From assembly GCA_013400155.1 (NCBI GenBank), contig VXBM01001232.1:62001-126000 (forward strand): DNA of 64,000 bases, written 5' to 3'. Numbering within the stretch: position 1 is the stretch's first letter; each line of letters opens with the position of its first letter. The DNA comes from Helopsaltes ochotensis. Its lineage: Eukaryota > Chordata > Aves > Passeriformes > Locustellidae. The notes beneath the pieces are model-generated. The model was not told where the DNA came from and searched no databases. It worked only from the letters and a program-made list of their open reading frames with translations. Position numbers and translations under genes: made by a program. Of this stretch, positions 1-13,804 are shown one piece after another.

Positions 1-842
1 CAGATCAGCTCCTCTCCCTGAGCAGCAGGGCTGGGCGTTTGTGGAGCCAAGCAGAGCTCCTGGAAAACCTCCGAGTGCCGCCAGTGGGACCCGAAGGAAG
101 AGAGGGAGATGCGATCTCGTTTTTTTTCCAATATGTCAGAAGTTGTTATAGAAAAGAGACCGATCGATTGCTCTCCGTGTCCACTGCTAGACAGAACAGG
201 AAGGAATCAGATTAATTTGCAGTAAGGAAGATCAAGGTTAGATATTTGGGAACAGCAGTCTGGTGCGAGCATTGGGCAGCGCTGGGAGGGGGTGAGGAGA
301 TCGGTGTGTCTCCTGACTGGGGGCTGTGAGAGCAAATGGGTGCTGGGGACGGGATGGGGACAGCCGGTGCTGCTCCAGGGTGCAGTCTGGGACAATCTGT
401 ACGTGCTGGCTTCCCAGGGTGATGCTGTCCCTCCCCGCCAGATGTGGGCACGGTGACGGAGGCTGCAGGGATACAATGCTTATTGAGCAATTACGGGCGG
501 AAGCAGAGAGGTGTCTCCAAGCCGGCTGCTCTGCAGCCTTCCTGTGCAAACTGTCTCGCTGAAATCCAAATGTCATCCGTCATCAGCAGCTGAGCAGGCT
601 CTCCGAAACCTCCGAGTGGGACGTATGCACTGGTTCATTACAGCTGTCATCCTGCTGGTGCTTGGGTTTATTTGTGGTGGTGGTGTTGTTCACAGAGAGC
701 CTCTGCTGTGCTTTTTGGACATGAACGCTAGCTCTGGGGGCTGGGAGCTGCAGGAACTTCCGTCTGCTTGCTCCAAAGGCAAAGGCTGTGTCAGCACCCA
801 CCATGGTTTCCTGAAACCATGTGGGCATGGAGTCAGAGAGTT

Positions 843-1110
843 GATTTAGGTTGGAAATAACCTTCTAAGGCCATTGAGTCCAACTGTTGGCCCAGGACTG
901 CTAAGCCAACAACTAATCCATGTCCCTAAATGCCACATTTCCACATCTTTTAAGTCTTTATGGGGATGGTGACTCCACAGCTGCCCTGGGCATCCTGTGC
1001 CAGGGCTTGACATCCCTTTTGATGAAGAAATTTTTCCTAATATCTAATCTAACCCCACTCTGGTGTTTCCCTGGCCGCTCTCTGTAAGCAAAGGCAGTAG
1101 CTTTTGTTGC
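843..1110 (-). mobile_element. CR1 LINE 3' fragment
   Basis: It opens with the antisense CR1 tail pattern (TTAGGTTGGAAATAACCTTC, then GAGTCCAACTGTTGGCCC) and continues to CCTGTGCCAGGGCTTGACA and AAGAAATTTTTCCTAATATC, all antisense CR1 landmarks. It is moderately diverged. Confidence 0.75.
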
Positions 1111-2739
1111 ATCCTCCCTGTTCACTTTTTTGCAAGGACTTGGAGAAATGGGGCCTTGGTGGAAGGATTTGAAGGGGATGGGGTGAGGAGGAACAGGGTG
1201 GGCTTCCAAAGCTGAAGTCCTTATGGGAGATGTGGCTTGACTTTCTCCTATGCCCAGTGGTGGTTTGGAGCACATTGGCACCCCAGCTGTGTCCCAGGGA
1301 TAGAGTCCAGCTTACAGCTTCCTCCACTGAACCAGAAGCTCTTTTGCTTCCAGGAAGGAATTTCTTGAGACCCTCCTGGAGCTCAGCATCCCCCTGTCAC
1401 AAGAAACTTTCCCCAAATCTTCCCCCATGGTCTGTTGCAGGGTTAAAACATGTTCCCCAGTGCAGTCAGAGAGGGGATCAAATGTGGAGCCAGGAAAGAG
1501 GAAGCCTAATGGGGAGGTAATTAAAGGACATGCCAGGGATAGATGGATGAATGGAGTGGAGGGAGGATGTGGAGGGGCTATAGAAACACATTAATACATG
1601 TATGAGGAAGGGAGAGATGGACGACAAGATTAATTTATGACCGTTCTTGTCTATTATTATCCTGAGTCAGACACTCAGATCACATTTGGAAAGTCTCCAA
1701 CCCTGCCCCGGTGCCATAAGGTTAATACAAGGCCAGTGGCTCCACGAGATCCCCCCGAGCTCAGAGCTGGATTAGACAAACGCCAGCTGAGACCTGAGGT
1801 GGGCAGATAGGGGGCCGAGAGATAAGAGGGTGAGCAGAGGGGTTAGAGGGCTTCGTGGCTGGGATTAGTGAGTGATGATAGGGGCTGGCACCGGCTTGGG
1901 GTCACCAGAGGAGAGTTATCATCCGGAATGGCAGCAGCGCAGAAGCCCAGACATATTTAGGAAGGAGAAAGTAGTGCCTTGTTTGTTTGTTTGATGGGAT
2001 GAGGTGAGCTTGTAGGTGGTTGTACTCCCAGCTTCCTGGGCTGGCTGGATTTGACCACTGCATCTCAAATCCCTCTCTATCCCAGAGGTGCTTCAGCAGC
2101 TGGTGGCAAGTAGGGGTTTTGGAAATCTTTGCTGTCCAGGGGCTGCTGACCTCCTGCTTGGGATTTTTATGGGTCTTTGCTGATTCTCAGGCAGTGGGGA
2201 GCAGTGAAGGACTTTGTAGGGTGTGGATCCCTAGCTCAGACCCCTGGGAGAGGTTGTTTGGCTGTTTGCTGTAGCTCAGGGGTGGAAGCTGCGGTGATGC
2301 CCGAGCAGCGATATGGCACATTCCCAGCTCCCCTGTGCGCAGGGTCTGTGCCATGGAATGGTCCTTTTTCCTTGCCTGGGTTAAACAAGGGGCTCACTGG
2401 CAGCTTCATGCCTTGCCCACACGGCTTGGAGGGGGTCTGCAGCCGTGTGATCCACAGAGGGAGTTCAGCAGCTCAGGAAAGAGGAGCAGTACTTCACAAC
2501 AAGGGGTGAGCCAAGAGACTTGTTGGAAATTGCAATCATTAGATGTACTCCTCCTTGGAAACCTTCTGAGTGTTTTCCTTCCTTCACTCCTCGTCTGAAG
2601 TACAGCTCTTTGCTTCAGCTCCACAGGCTGGGTGGGCTGAGATGGATTTCCCTGTGAAATCATAAAGATGGGGCAGAGACAACCCCAGCTGGAGCGAGGG
2701 CGCACAGGCAGGGAAGGGAGTTGGGAGGGACGAGGGCGC

Positions 2740-2880
2740 ATCGCCTTTTGTTTATTCCTTGTTTTAATAATTGTCTGATTAAGTTGCATTTTTATTTGGT
2801 TTCGGTGGCAATCAGATTGAGAGCTGTAATATCCACTCACACCTCATAATTACCATTAATTTCTCTCTGCTCCTGCGAGG
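2740..2880. other. Candidate conserved non-coding element
   Basis: A unique AT-rich block with TTTTAATAATTGTCTGATTA, GGCAATCAGATTGA and CATAATTACCATTAATTTC, dense in homeodomain-type TAAT cores and free of repeats. Conservation is inferred from composition only. Confidence 0.3.
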
Positions 2881-3288
2881 CAGGGCTGGGGTTGGCTGAG
2901 GCAGCCGGGAGCAGGGTGAATCGGATCCCAGCGCTCGGCATATCGATGAGCCGAGGTAGAGCCCGCTCCTTGGCCAGGGGCCGAGACAGAGGAATTGGAG
3001 AGGAGGGAGAAGGGGTGAGGAATGGGGGAAAATCCACCTTAAATCCCAGACAAAGGCAAACCCGGCAAAGTGTTGGAGTCAGCACAACAGGCTGTGTGAG
3101 TCTAATTACCATAACGATGTGAAAGAGCCCAATCAGCAATCTGGGGCTAATCTTTCATGTATTACAGGTCTCTCTTTTCTGAGTGCTCCACAGCTAAATG
3201 CATTTTTAATGAAGATATTCCTAGACTTGCAGATAATTTCCCACTCTTTACAAAGAGGGTATCAGAGCTCATTAAGTGGGTTGTTCTT

Positions 3289-3358
3289 CTTTATATATAT
3301 ATATGTGTATCTCTCTCTGTGTGTATATATATCTATGTATATTTATTTATATATATCC
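3289..3358. repeat. TA/TG-rich microsatellite
   Basis: Alternating TATATA, TGTGTA and TCTCTC runs. Confidence 0.9.
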
Positions 3359-6300
3359 CAGTTGTTCAGAAGGCCAACGTCAGTGCAGCGGGAAAGGGAA
3401 GACATTCCCTGTCTCAGGGAGGGAGGGATGTGGTGGGAGGACCGTGTCTCACCAGGAAAGTTTTCTCTCTGCATCTCCCATGGGTTTGCACGCTTTTCCT
3501 CCTCTCTGGTGCAGCCAGATAATCAAATACAATAAAAAAAAAAAAGAATGGGAGTGGGGATTGGGCTGCTCGGAGCAGGATGGGTTGAGGTGAGGCCAAA
3601 GCCTCGGCAGTTATTGCAGCCTCAGCTATGGCTGTTGAGGGACTGTAATCATATTATTGCTCCAATGGTGATTTCTCCTATCGCTTCCTAAAGTGCTGTC
3701 AGATGAAATCTGGCTGGAAATTAAGGGAGAAGCTGTGGCTGGCCTGCAGAGGATGAGATATTTGGGGAGGGAGAGGGGCTGTCTCCTCCCGCTCCCCAGG
3801 ATCTCAGCAGACGCTTTCCTGGGGAGCAGGAAAAGGAAAACAGGGAGATTGCCTTCAAAGCCTCAGACAGCTGGCTCCTGACAGGAGGAGAATGCAGAGG
3901 GTGTGTTTCCAATTATCTCTGTAGATGGGGCCAAATCCCTAGAGGGGACGAGGCACCGCAAGTCAAAATGAGATCGAGGAATTGCCGGAGAGAATCCGCA
4001 GCGATGATGGGTCTCGTCCGAGAGCGGCCGTGTGGGGAACGTCGCGGTGCTCAATTATAACTTGCCCGAAGGGAAAAGGCTTTGAACTCGAGGGAAGAAG
4101 CACTTGCTGTGAGCCTGCGAGCAGGAGGGTGTCTGGAATGTCTCTGATGCCGTTGGATCGTTGGGTTTTCTCCTGGGCCGTGCATTGCCAGGGCTTTATT
4201 CGAGCCTCAGCGGTGGTGCTGGGGGCTCCTTCCCGCTTGGGATTTAGCCTGTAAACCTGAAAACTGAAAGGCCTCTGGAGCATAGAAGCCTTTGAGTGCA
4301 CTCTGGAGTTGGGCTGGAGCAGCAGTGCGTTCGGTCTGATCGCTCGCTTTCGGGTATGGGCCTTGCAGGAGCTCACTTTGGGGCTGAGCCAGACTCACCT
4401 CTTAGGTCTGGATGCTTGCTTTTGGTGGCCGAATTTCCTGCTCCTCTGACACCTCCTTCCAGCTTGTAGGGAAGTTTGGTTTCTACCTGGACTCAGTTCT
4501 GGCCTTGTTCCTTTTTGCTATTGGGATTACAATCATGTTGAGGAGACTGGAGGAGGTGAGGGATAAATGGCTTAATTTAAAGGCAGGACCAGAGATTTCT
4601 GCAGAAAATGCCCTGCTGAGGGTGCTGGGAGCAGCTGCTTGTACATCCTGAGGCAATTGTTTCCTTCCTCAGCCTGTCCCAAGGGCATCCAGCAGGAGAC
4701 TGTGGGTGGCAAGGGCTTAAAGAGGCAGAGAAGAGAGAGCAGGACAGCAGAACTTCGGACGGATGATAAATACCACCGAGGATGATTTTCTCTCCACAGA
4801 ACAGGCCATTGATCTGTGATTAGAGGAGCTGAAGCTTTTAGAGTCCATCAGGTAGGAAATCACATCATTGTGGGTTCAGAGGTCAGAGAAACTGGGGAAG
4901 AGTGTGAGGAGAGAGAAGGGCTGACAGAGCCTCTTGAGGGGCTTGGAAAGGCCAGGAGGATGTGTGGATGCAGAGCTTTGAGGGTCCTCACAACAGCCAA
5001 GGGTCTTCAGCTTGGTTTGGCTGCCCAGGCTAGGACAGCTGAGACTTTCCTGACTCGGGCACTGAGTATTGGTCTGGTGTTTTTTGTGCTGTGGGAAGCT
5101 TGGGGTGGCCAGACCAGGCCTGAAGTCAGGGCTGTGACTTCTCCCATTGGTCCTAGACATGTTGCTGCTGGACTGGATGTTAAAAACTGTGAAAGGCTGA
5201 GGTTTGTCCCAGGAACAGCCACGTGAAAACACAGGAAACCCCAGTTTTCTTGCTGATGGGGCTGTGCTCTCTGGCCCCAGAAACACCCACTTGAAGCAAT
5301 CCTTCAGAGTTCATTCCTCCACTTGGAGATGCTCCTCAAGCTGGAGTCCTTCAAGCACTGAAATTTCACTGGGGCTGGACTAAAAATAGCTTGTGGAGCT
5401 GGTGCTCATAGTGCTGTGCTTTGATACCGTTCTGAGGAGTGAATAGATTATGTGTGTGCCTTGGTGCCTGCTGTAAATAACTGGCTGCTGGAGCCAGGTG
5501 GGTATTATGGATTAATTCAGTAATTGGTCCATCTGGAGCATCTCCTTACAATATCAATTTTTCCATGTACCTCTTAATATCTTGAAACAAGCTTTAGGAA
5601 GATGCACGCTCGTAATGAGGAAAGGAAAACTAGGAAGAGCTGGTTTAGCGAGAGGATGGAGAGGAAGGTCAGGAGATGAGCCATCAGGTAGGCTGGTAAA
5701 GGGTTACTCCCAAGCAGATCGATCACGTGCAATTTGGCCTTGCTCTGAGAGAAAAAGGAATAACAAAGGTAGGCAGATTAAATAGAAGACAAAGGGAGAG
5801 CGTGTGATTACAGCCCCTCCTGTCCTGCTTTTCCCCAGCCCTGTGACGGCGGCTGTAGCACTCATTTTCTGCCTGTTATTTTGCCTCTGGCCTCAGCCCC
5901 GTGGCTTCTCAGCAGGGTGTTTTAAAAATATGATATGATTCCTTTGCTTTTTGTGTTTGGAGACCCATAGCAGGCACTGACCTTTCAAGTCTCTTTGTGA
6001 TTAAAGCTCTTATTAATTTCCTGTGGGGCTGCAGACACTCTGAGGCAGTAAAGTGTTGGGAGTTCATTAACATGTGGGGCTTTAATTAGTCAGCAAGAAA
6101 TCCCTCTCTGCCCCGATTTGATCAAGGAAAAAAGAGGAAGGATCATCTCTAAAAAAAAAAAAGAAAAAAATAGAAAAAACGATATTGAAGTAAAAACAGT
6201 TGCAGCAAACATCTTCACAGTAGGAACAGATTTCAAGGCTCACGATCTATTTATGGGGCACTTTAGACCCGTGTGCATGCTCCCCATACAAACCATCAGC

Positions 6301-7248
6301 CATGGCTCTTTACAGACAGACGTGGGGACAATCGTCCCACTGGCACCCAGAGCAGTAAATAACGGTGGCAGGAAGGGAATGAGCAGAAGGGTTTGAAAAA
6401 TAAGCCAAGTGAGCCTGTGCAGCAGCTTCTGCACAGCCTGATGCTGCCATGGGCAGCGTTGCCTGTTCCACTCTCCCAAATTTCACTGGAGGTACACGAG
6501 GATTGCTGGAAGACCAGGTGCAATGAGTTTTATGGTGATGGGGCTTGATCATTCTGCTTTCTGCCTTTTCAGTAGTGCCACTGCGTGGGCAGCACCCCTG
6601 TTAGAGGAGATTTAGGTGGAGCAGAGCCCAGTGTCGGGCAGGGCAGCAGCCCAGAGGTGCTCCAGCCGTGGGAATGCACCATCAACACGTGGTCCTGGTA
6701 TTTATTTAAACCTTGGGTGGAATGATGTATGTTTGATTGCCCGGCTGATCTATTTGTGACAAGTGTTAAAACACATGTGCATTGATTTTCTTTGAGGAGC
6801 GTATTTCTAAGGGTAATTTAATAGTGGTGTTGAGCATAGCTCTTACTGGCCAGGGAAGAGGCGGAGGGGGGGAAGGGGGGATTAGATGAAGAAGAGAGAG
6901 ACGCTAATGGCGTTTTCACAATGCAATTGCTTAGGTCAGTGAAAAGCTGTCACAGTTTAATGCACTCGCTTGTTGGGGATGTTATCATATACAGGATTAA
7001 GCCATTCCAAAACATGAAAACAAGAGCAGCTTGTTAGCGAGGGAAGCTGTTAAAGAGCTGCTGTTGCAAAGTTATGATCTCTGTGTGGAGGGAGCTGCGC
7101 TGTGCCTCTCCTGCTGCCAAGACTGTGGGGATGCTCTTCTCTTCTGGGACCAGCTGGTCCTCATCTCCCCTTTTCCTGGAGAACCTGCTCCTTGGCATTT
7201 GACCCTGGATCCTGAGAGGTCAGTAGGGAATAGGCCCAGGAGGGCTGG

Positions 7249-7575
7249 TGTCACTGCTGAGCACTGAAAGAACAGACGGACTCTCCTCACTAAGGGTGAT
7301 TGAAAAAAGAAGGTGTTCTTCATTTTCTGACTCCATTATATAGTTTTCCCATCCAGACCATGGATTAGAAGAAAGTGTTGCCACCTCTCCAATCCCACTG
7401 GTCAAACCAACAGTCCTTCAATTATTCCTTCCCCCAAGGAAAGTATGTCAACATCTTTACTTCTTCAAAACATCATTATCTACTGATAACATTTGTGTGA
7501 GAAAGAACTAAGAACTATGAAAACATCAAGAAACTGTGGACAACATCAGAAAGGCTGCGAGAATCAGGGCAACCA
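7249..7575 (-). mobile_element. Solo LTR, same family as 22051-22369
   Basis: This copy is nearly identical in sequence to 22051-22369 across its length, including the CCACCTCTCCAATCC block and the CAGAAAGGCTGCGAGAATCA end. On the minus strand it carries a TATA box (complement of 7336-7343). The poly(A) signal is degenerate (AATGAA instead of AATAAA). It starts TGTCACTG on the + strand. No internal retroviral sequence flanks it, so it is a solo LTR. The exact right end is uncertain by a few bases. Confidence 0.75.
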
Positions 7576-10500
7576 GCTAGAGCCTGGGTGAGGGTAAATC
7601 CGTGCACATCTCTTGGCTCCAGGCTGAGATGTCTGGACATGCCACGGTGTTGTGACCAACAGCAGCAATCCAGTCTGGGGCTCTCTGGGCGTGTTCCCCA
7701 TGCCAGGGACAGTGAGTCCAATATCCACGCGCAATCCTCTCGGAGCCTCAGTAGATTTGCTTCTTGACTCTTAATGAGCAGGAAAAGATTTTCTACTGGC
7801 TCAGGCTGGGATCTAAAAGTCAAGCTGGGCTTTTCCAGGTGAAATACTGTCCTTGTTCATATCCATGCAGCCTCCCTGGCTCTTGAGGGGTTGCAGAACC
7901 AGTGCTTGGATGGCAATAACACTGCTCATCACATGGCAGTCGGGGGAGGCTCCACTCCCTCCTTCCTGGCTGACTCTGCAGGGCTGCCAGGAACAGAAAG
8001 CGTTGCAAACTTGTCTGTGTCACCCCAAATCAGCAGCTCCAGCTCTGGATATGTGTTGGGGAGCTTCTTCGTGGAATAGGATGGGAAGGCTGTGCCGTCT
8101 CCCCATTGCCACTTTTCACAGCGGGTTGCGTTTTAGTCTCTCCCCGTGCTAGCGTGTGAGCTCCTCTCCACCATATGTAATATTTACTTCTCCATCCAGT
8201 CTACTCTGAAATGTTGAAAACAACGGAGCATCTCCTCATTCCTCCTGGGAGATGGTAGCACTGCCCTGCAGAGCTTGGCATGAAGAACTTCTTTCATATA
8301 TGCACTTGACCTAAATTCTCTCTCTCTCGCAAATAGCCACAGTTTTTGTCCCCTGGCAATATCCCCTCTCCCAATATCCCTCTTCTTTGGAGTGTTCACT
8401 CTTGAAATACTTATGGTTGCAATAATACAGGTACCTTTCTGTGTATTTTAACCAGGCTATAAATCCTGCTGGTTGACAAGGTTATTGTTATCTGGCTTCT
8501 GCCATGACCCACTGTTAAAATACATGACATAAATTACACAGAACGTATCATACAAGCCATTTTTCCTCATATGAAGCCTGCTAAATATTAATGGCCCATT
8601 GCTCTAGCTTTGTACTGTGGTAGGATTGGAGTCAGTGAGGTTGATCTGAGGCATGATAATTGCTGGTGGACATGGACCCCAGGCAGTGCTGAATTAGCTG
8701 TCTCTCCAGGCACCGTGCACTTCTGGAGGTCTGAATTGTGTCTCCAGGGGGTTAATTTTGGCCTCTGCTTTCTCAAATTCTGTATTACAGAGGGAAGATT
8801 CAGGTTGGATGAGACAAGTCTACCCAAAACTCTTCCTGTGCTGATTTGTCCTCACTTGGGACATCTATAATATTAAAAACTTGCATTCGTCTTTGCCGCA
8901 GATGGCAAGGCAGCATTGTGTATGTCACCTCTGTCCCCAGGCCCACGTCACTGCTCATCCCTCATGCCCTTGGGACCCATCGCCCACACCTCCCTTTATC
9001 TCCCCGGTCTGAATTTTCAGTGCCTGCCAACTGCAAATGGCATTTTATCCACTGGAAATGTGAATCTGGTCAGTGGCGTCGGCTCCGTCACGCTTATCAG
9101 AAATGCATTATCAGGTGGGGATTAGACAGAACCTCGTGCTCCTGTTGCTATCCATGCCAGGCGAATAATGAATAATGAAAATTCCCAGGACTAGAGACAA
9201 ACACACTTGACAGGCAGGGAAGCGCCTGCACTGCCTTTCACTCACTTTAATGTGACAAACGTGGCTCCTTCAGGAATCTTTCCACTCCATTCACCATGGC
9301 TTCTTTTTCCCATTTTTTTTCCCCTCCTCCTGCTGCCTCCCCACTCCAACAGCCCCTTAGCCTGTGTGCCATGGGGGAGGATTCAGCAGGTCACTCCCAC
9401 CCTGATTTCCACCCTGCCTCACGGAGACTGCTTCGTGTTCACACACGGATGCTGTGTGCTTTGGGTCCTCACCGCTCTGAACTTTGCTGTTGCAGTGTCT
9501 CTCCCCTGTTGTCCGTGAAGCTTTCACAGGAGGGCAGAGCGTGGCAGAGACATTTCTGTGCTCACACAAGCCTCACTTCCGTGGCTGCGGTGAGTTTGGT
9601 GCGGATGAGAAGGAAGGGGCCGTGTCTCCCAGGATATCAGTCCTGCATCCTTTAATGCTGACCTTCCCCAACCCTTATGGTTTTGCTCCGTGCTCCTCTC
9701 CCAGGCACTCCAGAGCTGTCCAAGCCTCGTCCTGCAGCACAGACACTCCAGTTAACTCGAGTCCTTGCCCTTTTCTCAGGGTCAGTGGATGCTTGGTTTT
9801 ACTCTGTCTCGTACCTGCCGTTCCTGAGCTGTGGAGAGAGCACGCACTTCCCTGGGGCTGACCAGCACTCTTGGATTTTGAAGTGTGTAATGCAGGAGGA
9901 CTGAATTCCTTGTCACAGTCCGTGTAGGAATGGGAGCAGCACGTCCTGCTGCAACATTCCTGGACTCAGAGAGAGCTCTCCTGCCATGGATGTCCTCCCT
10001 GTGCCTTTTGTCTGCCTGTTCTGTACATTTCCCACACAGGGGCAGAAGGATGTAGGTTCCATAGTGATGCAGGGACTTCTCCCAAGTCCCTGGATGCACT
10101 GGAGCTTTCTCCGGGATGCTGTGGCTGACCTGTGGAGCGGGGCAGTGCTCAGAGAGGATGGGGCCAAGGAGAAGGTGTTTGTTGCTGACCAGGTAAAGGA
10201 TTTTTCCCAGTACTCATGTCTGGCCTGCCTCTTCTCTCACGTAAATCAGCCGTGGTGATGCCATCTGTAAAGGCTGCTACACGAGACACGACTACAGCAT
10301 GGGGTTTTTTTCCCTGCAGTTGTCATCTAGAAGCAGGCAATAAATTTTATGGACCAGGGTTTATTGAGCACAGAAGATGAGGAATTGAGCTGCCTGGCTT
10401 GAATCTGAAGCTGATGTTCTGGAGGGAACAAGCGCTTTCATGCGAATGCTTCGATCACTCACTGCCCAGTTTCTGGAGGAAGTCAAATGACCATGTCCCA

Positions 10501-10914
10501 TGTCGGCATTTCCTGGGGAGTGGAGCCCCCGGTGCCAGCCACCCCCTGCCTCTGCCCTCTCTATCAGGGGTGACATCTGTCTCTTTCTCTTTAAAAAGCA
10601 TCCAGGCTGCTGCTGGGAGGACGTCTTGGCTCGGCACCGGTGGTGACAGTCCCTCTTGACGCAGTCTTCTTGGCCGCGTTACACCAACTCCGTGACTCCA
10701 GCTCTTCCTCCCATCCACCCGGCAGGGAGGGAAGGAGCTGTGAGCCCGCATCACATCTGCTGCGCACTGTGAGCCTTTGCCAGCGAGACTCCTGCTCATT
10801 AATGTCAAACTTATTTTAGCAAATAATGCACATTATCTCATCCCGGGGAAGGGGCTGGTGCCAGCAGCGATCGTGGCAGCTCCGGAGGAGATGCAGCTCC
10901 AAAGCGTGGGGATT

Positions 10915-11542
10915 NNNNNNNNNNNNNNNNNNNNNNNNNNNNNNNNNNNNNNNNNNNNNNNNNNNNNNNNNNNNNNNNNNNNNNNNNNNNNNNNNNNNNN
11001 NNNNNNNNNNNNNNNNNNNNNNNNNNNNNNNNNNNNNNNNNNNNNNNNNNNNNNNNNNNNNNNNNNNNNNNNNNNNNNNNNNNNNNNNNNNNNNNNNNNN
11101 NNNNNNNNNNNNNNNNNNNNNNNNNNNNNNNNNNNNNNNNNNNNNNNNNNNNNNNNNNNNNNNNNNNNNNNNNNNNNNNNNNNNNNNNNNNNNNNNNNNN
11201 NNNNNNNNNNNNNNNNNNNNNNNNNNNNNNNNNNNNNNNNNNNNNNNNNNNNNNNNNNNNNNNNNNNNNNNNNNNNNNNNNNNNNNNNNNNNNNNNNNNN
11301 NNNNNNNNNNNNNNNNNNNNNNNNNNNNNNNNNNNNNNNNNNNNNNNNNNNNNNNNNNNNNNNNNNNNNNNNNNNNNNNNNNNNNNNNNNNNNNNNNNNN
11401 NNNNNNNNNNNNNNNNNNNNNNNNNNNNNNNNNNNNNNNNNNNNNNNNNNNNNNNNNNNNNNNNNNNNNNNNNNNNNNNNNNNNNNNNNNNNNNNNNNNN
11501 NNNNNNNNNNNNNNNNNNNNNNNNNNNNNNNNNNNNNNNNNN
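10915..11542. other. Assembly gap (628 N)
   Basis: A run of N. ORFs crossing it are meaningless. It is large enough to hide a small exon. Confidence 1.
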
Positions 11543-12303
11543 TTCTTGTAGACTCCCTTCAGTCCTGGCCGTGTTTCCACACTTGTGAAGCCAGTTTGTG
11601 CCACTGGCTCAAGCAAGAACAGATGGGAGTTTTGAAGGCCCCACATACACACAGGTTGTGCTTCTTTGCCCTTTTTCTGCAGCAAGAGGTTTATTTGCTT
11701 TTCTCTTCAAGCACATGGTTCTCTTCACATAGGGAAGCTGAAGGAAGAGGCAGAGTGAGCCCTGGTCCTCTCCTATCTCTGCCAGTGCTGCAATATTCAG
11801 TAGCTGATGCCTGTGGGGGGATTTGCCAAAGCACACCTTGTTGACCGCTACCCTGATTCCCTGACTATCCCAGAGCAGAGAGGAGCTGGTGATTTATTGT
11901 TCACGCTAGGAAAAGAGAACTCCATCTCTGGTGATGCTCACAGGGTCGCTTCTGTAAGCTGAGACAGCTCATCTGTTTTAGCAGAGCCAGTATTTCAAAG
12001 ATTGCCACTGTTAGCTGGCCATTATCATCCCCATTTTTCATACAAATCAATTGAGGCACAGTCAGAAAACAAGAACAGTAGATAACAAGGAGCCAAAAAA
12101 TAGCCAGAGGTCCTGGCACCATGCCCTGGGTTTGAACTGTTTTGACTGTGATGCTTCTTTGAAGGCATCTGAGGGGACCTCCTTTCTCTTTGTCTCATGC
12201 CAAGGCTGCTGGTGCTGGTTGGTGCCTTCACTGCAGTCTGGATGTGCTTTTTTGCACTGGGTTTTAGGTGAGTGAGCTCCTCCTATAGTGCTAACACCAC
12301 ATT

Positions 12304-12530
12304 ATAGAATCAGGATGGTTTGGGTTGCAAGGGACTTTAAAGCTCCTCTCATCCCACCCCCTTCCATGGGCAGGGACACCTTCCACCATCCCAGGGTGCT
12401 GCAAGCCCCATCCAGCCTGGCCTTGCACACTTCCAGGGATCCAGGGGCAGCCACAGCTGTGGCAGGGCCTCCCCACCCTCACTGTAAAGAATTTTTTCCA
12501 TCTATCAACCCTATATTTCTGAAACATCTT
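12304..12530 (-). mobile_element. CR1 LINE 3' fragment
   Basis: It starts ATAGAATCAGGATGGTTTGG and runs through GGCAGGGACACCTTCCACC, the CCAGCCTGGCCTTG block, TTCCAGGGATCCAGGGGCAG and ACTGTAAAGAATTTTTTCC, in CR1 antisense order. Confidence 0.9.
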
Positions 12531-13258
12531 TAATTAAATACATTTAATTCTGGACTCCTCTTCCCTCATGGGGCAGTTGCAGTTGACGTTAATGAAAGTT
12601 ATTTATTCCCATTAACGGCGGTTTCCGTTATTGTGCTATTTTTGTATAAGCTGCCCTGAAGGTCATGAGCAAGGTTGGGTGACTGCTCCAGGCAGTCTGG
12701 TGTGCTGGGATACCCCAGAGGACATGCTCAGTCTTGTGCTCTCGCTGGAGCCACAGGAAGAGCCCTGGGAAACCTGAAAAAAAATTTGGGAGTAGAGCTT
12801 GGAGGAAAATTTCCTTTGGAGTATCTTTTTCCCACCAGAAAAAAAGACTGCCTTTGTCAAGAGAGACACTGACGTGGGAAACATCTGTTCTGTGCTAAAA
12901 AAAGGGGGAAAGGCGGATAGAGGGAAAAACTCGAGAATGTGATTTCCCCCTCCCCTCTGCTTGTTAAGCAGCAAAATGGAAACAAGAATAATTGTGAGCA
13001 TATGGGGTGAAAAATAATAAACAGGCGAATAAAGTAAAATGATGTTCTGGCTGGGCAGCTGATTTTTCTGGGTTGTGTTTCATTTGTGGTTGTTGGAATT
13101 GGTATTGTGGGGGGATACATTGTCAGTAAAACAGGCAAACAGAGATCAGTCAGATGAAATTAATTGTGAGGCTGAACACACAGGAGACTGAATGGAAATA
13201 ACATTGCGTTCGTGGGAGCTCTGAGCCTGGGCTGAAAGAGGGGCACTCGTGACCTGAC

Positions 13259-13804
13259 GGCTTTGAGGTTGTCCATGCCACCCAAAATCATTCTGTTTAT
13301 GTTAATGGAGTCTCTCGTAACCCATTTAGGTCCTCTGGGAGGAGGGGGTGATCAGGGAGCAGCCTTTTTGGCTTTGAGGTTGTCCATGCCACCCAAAATC
13401 ACTCTGTGTTAATGGAGTCTCTCGTAACCCATTTGGGTCCTCTGGGAGGAGGGGGTGATCAGGGAGCAGCCTTTTTGGCTTTGAGGTTGTCCGTGCCACC
13501 CAAAATCATTCTGTTTATGTTAATGGAGTCTCTCCTAACCCTTTTGGGTCCTCTGGGAGGAGGGGGTGATCAGGGAGCAGCCTTTTTGGCTTTGAGGTTG
13601 TCCATGCCGCCCAAAATCATCCTGTTTATGTTAATGGAGTCTCTCCTTACCCGCTCAGGTCCTCTGGGAGGATGGGGGGGATCAGGGAGCAGCCTTTTTG
13701 GCTTTGAGGTTGTCCATGCCACCCAAAATCATCCTGTTTATGTTAATGGAGCCTCTCCTTACCCGCTCAGGTCCTCTGGGAGGACGGGGGGGATCAGGGA
13801 GCAG
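13259..13804. repeat. Tandem array, five units of about 111 bp
   Basis: Units starting GGCTTTGAGGTTGTCC begin at 13259, 13370, 13477, 13588 and 13700, so periods are 107-112 bases. Each contains GCCACCCAAAATCA, GTTAATGGAG and CCTCTGGGAGGA. The second unit has a 4-base deletion, while the others stay at or near a multiple of three. The last unit fades at about 13804. Unit-to-unit similarity is very high, so the array is young or homogenised. Confidence 0.95.

Noticed and set aside
10777..11844. 355-codon + strand frame across gap 10915-11542
   Set aside because: Most of it is N; the real flanks do not look coding.
13259..13804. CRISPR-like repeat array
   Set aside because: Units are long, contiguous and without spacers, in vertebrate DNA: a minisatellite.
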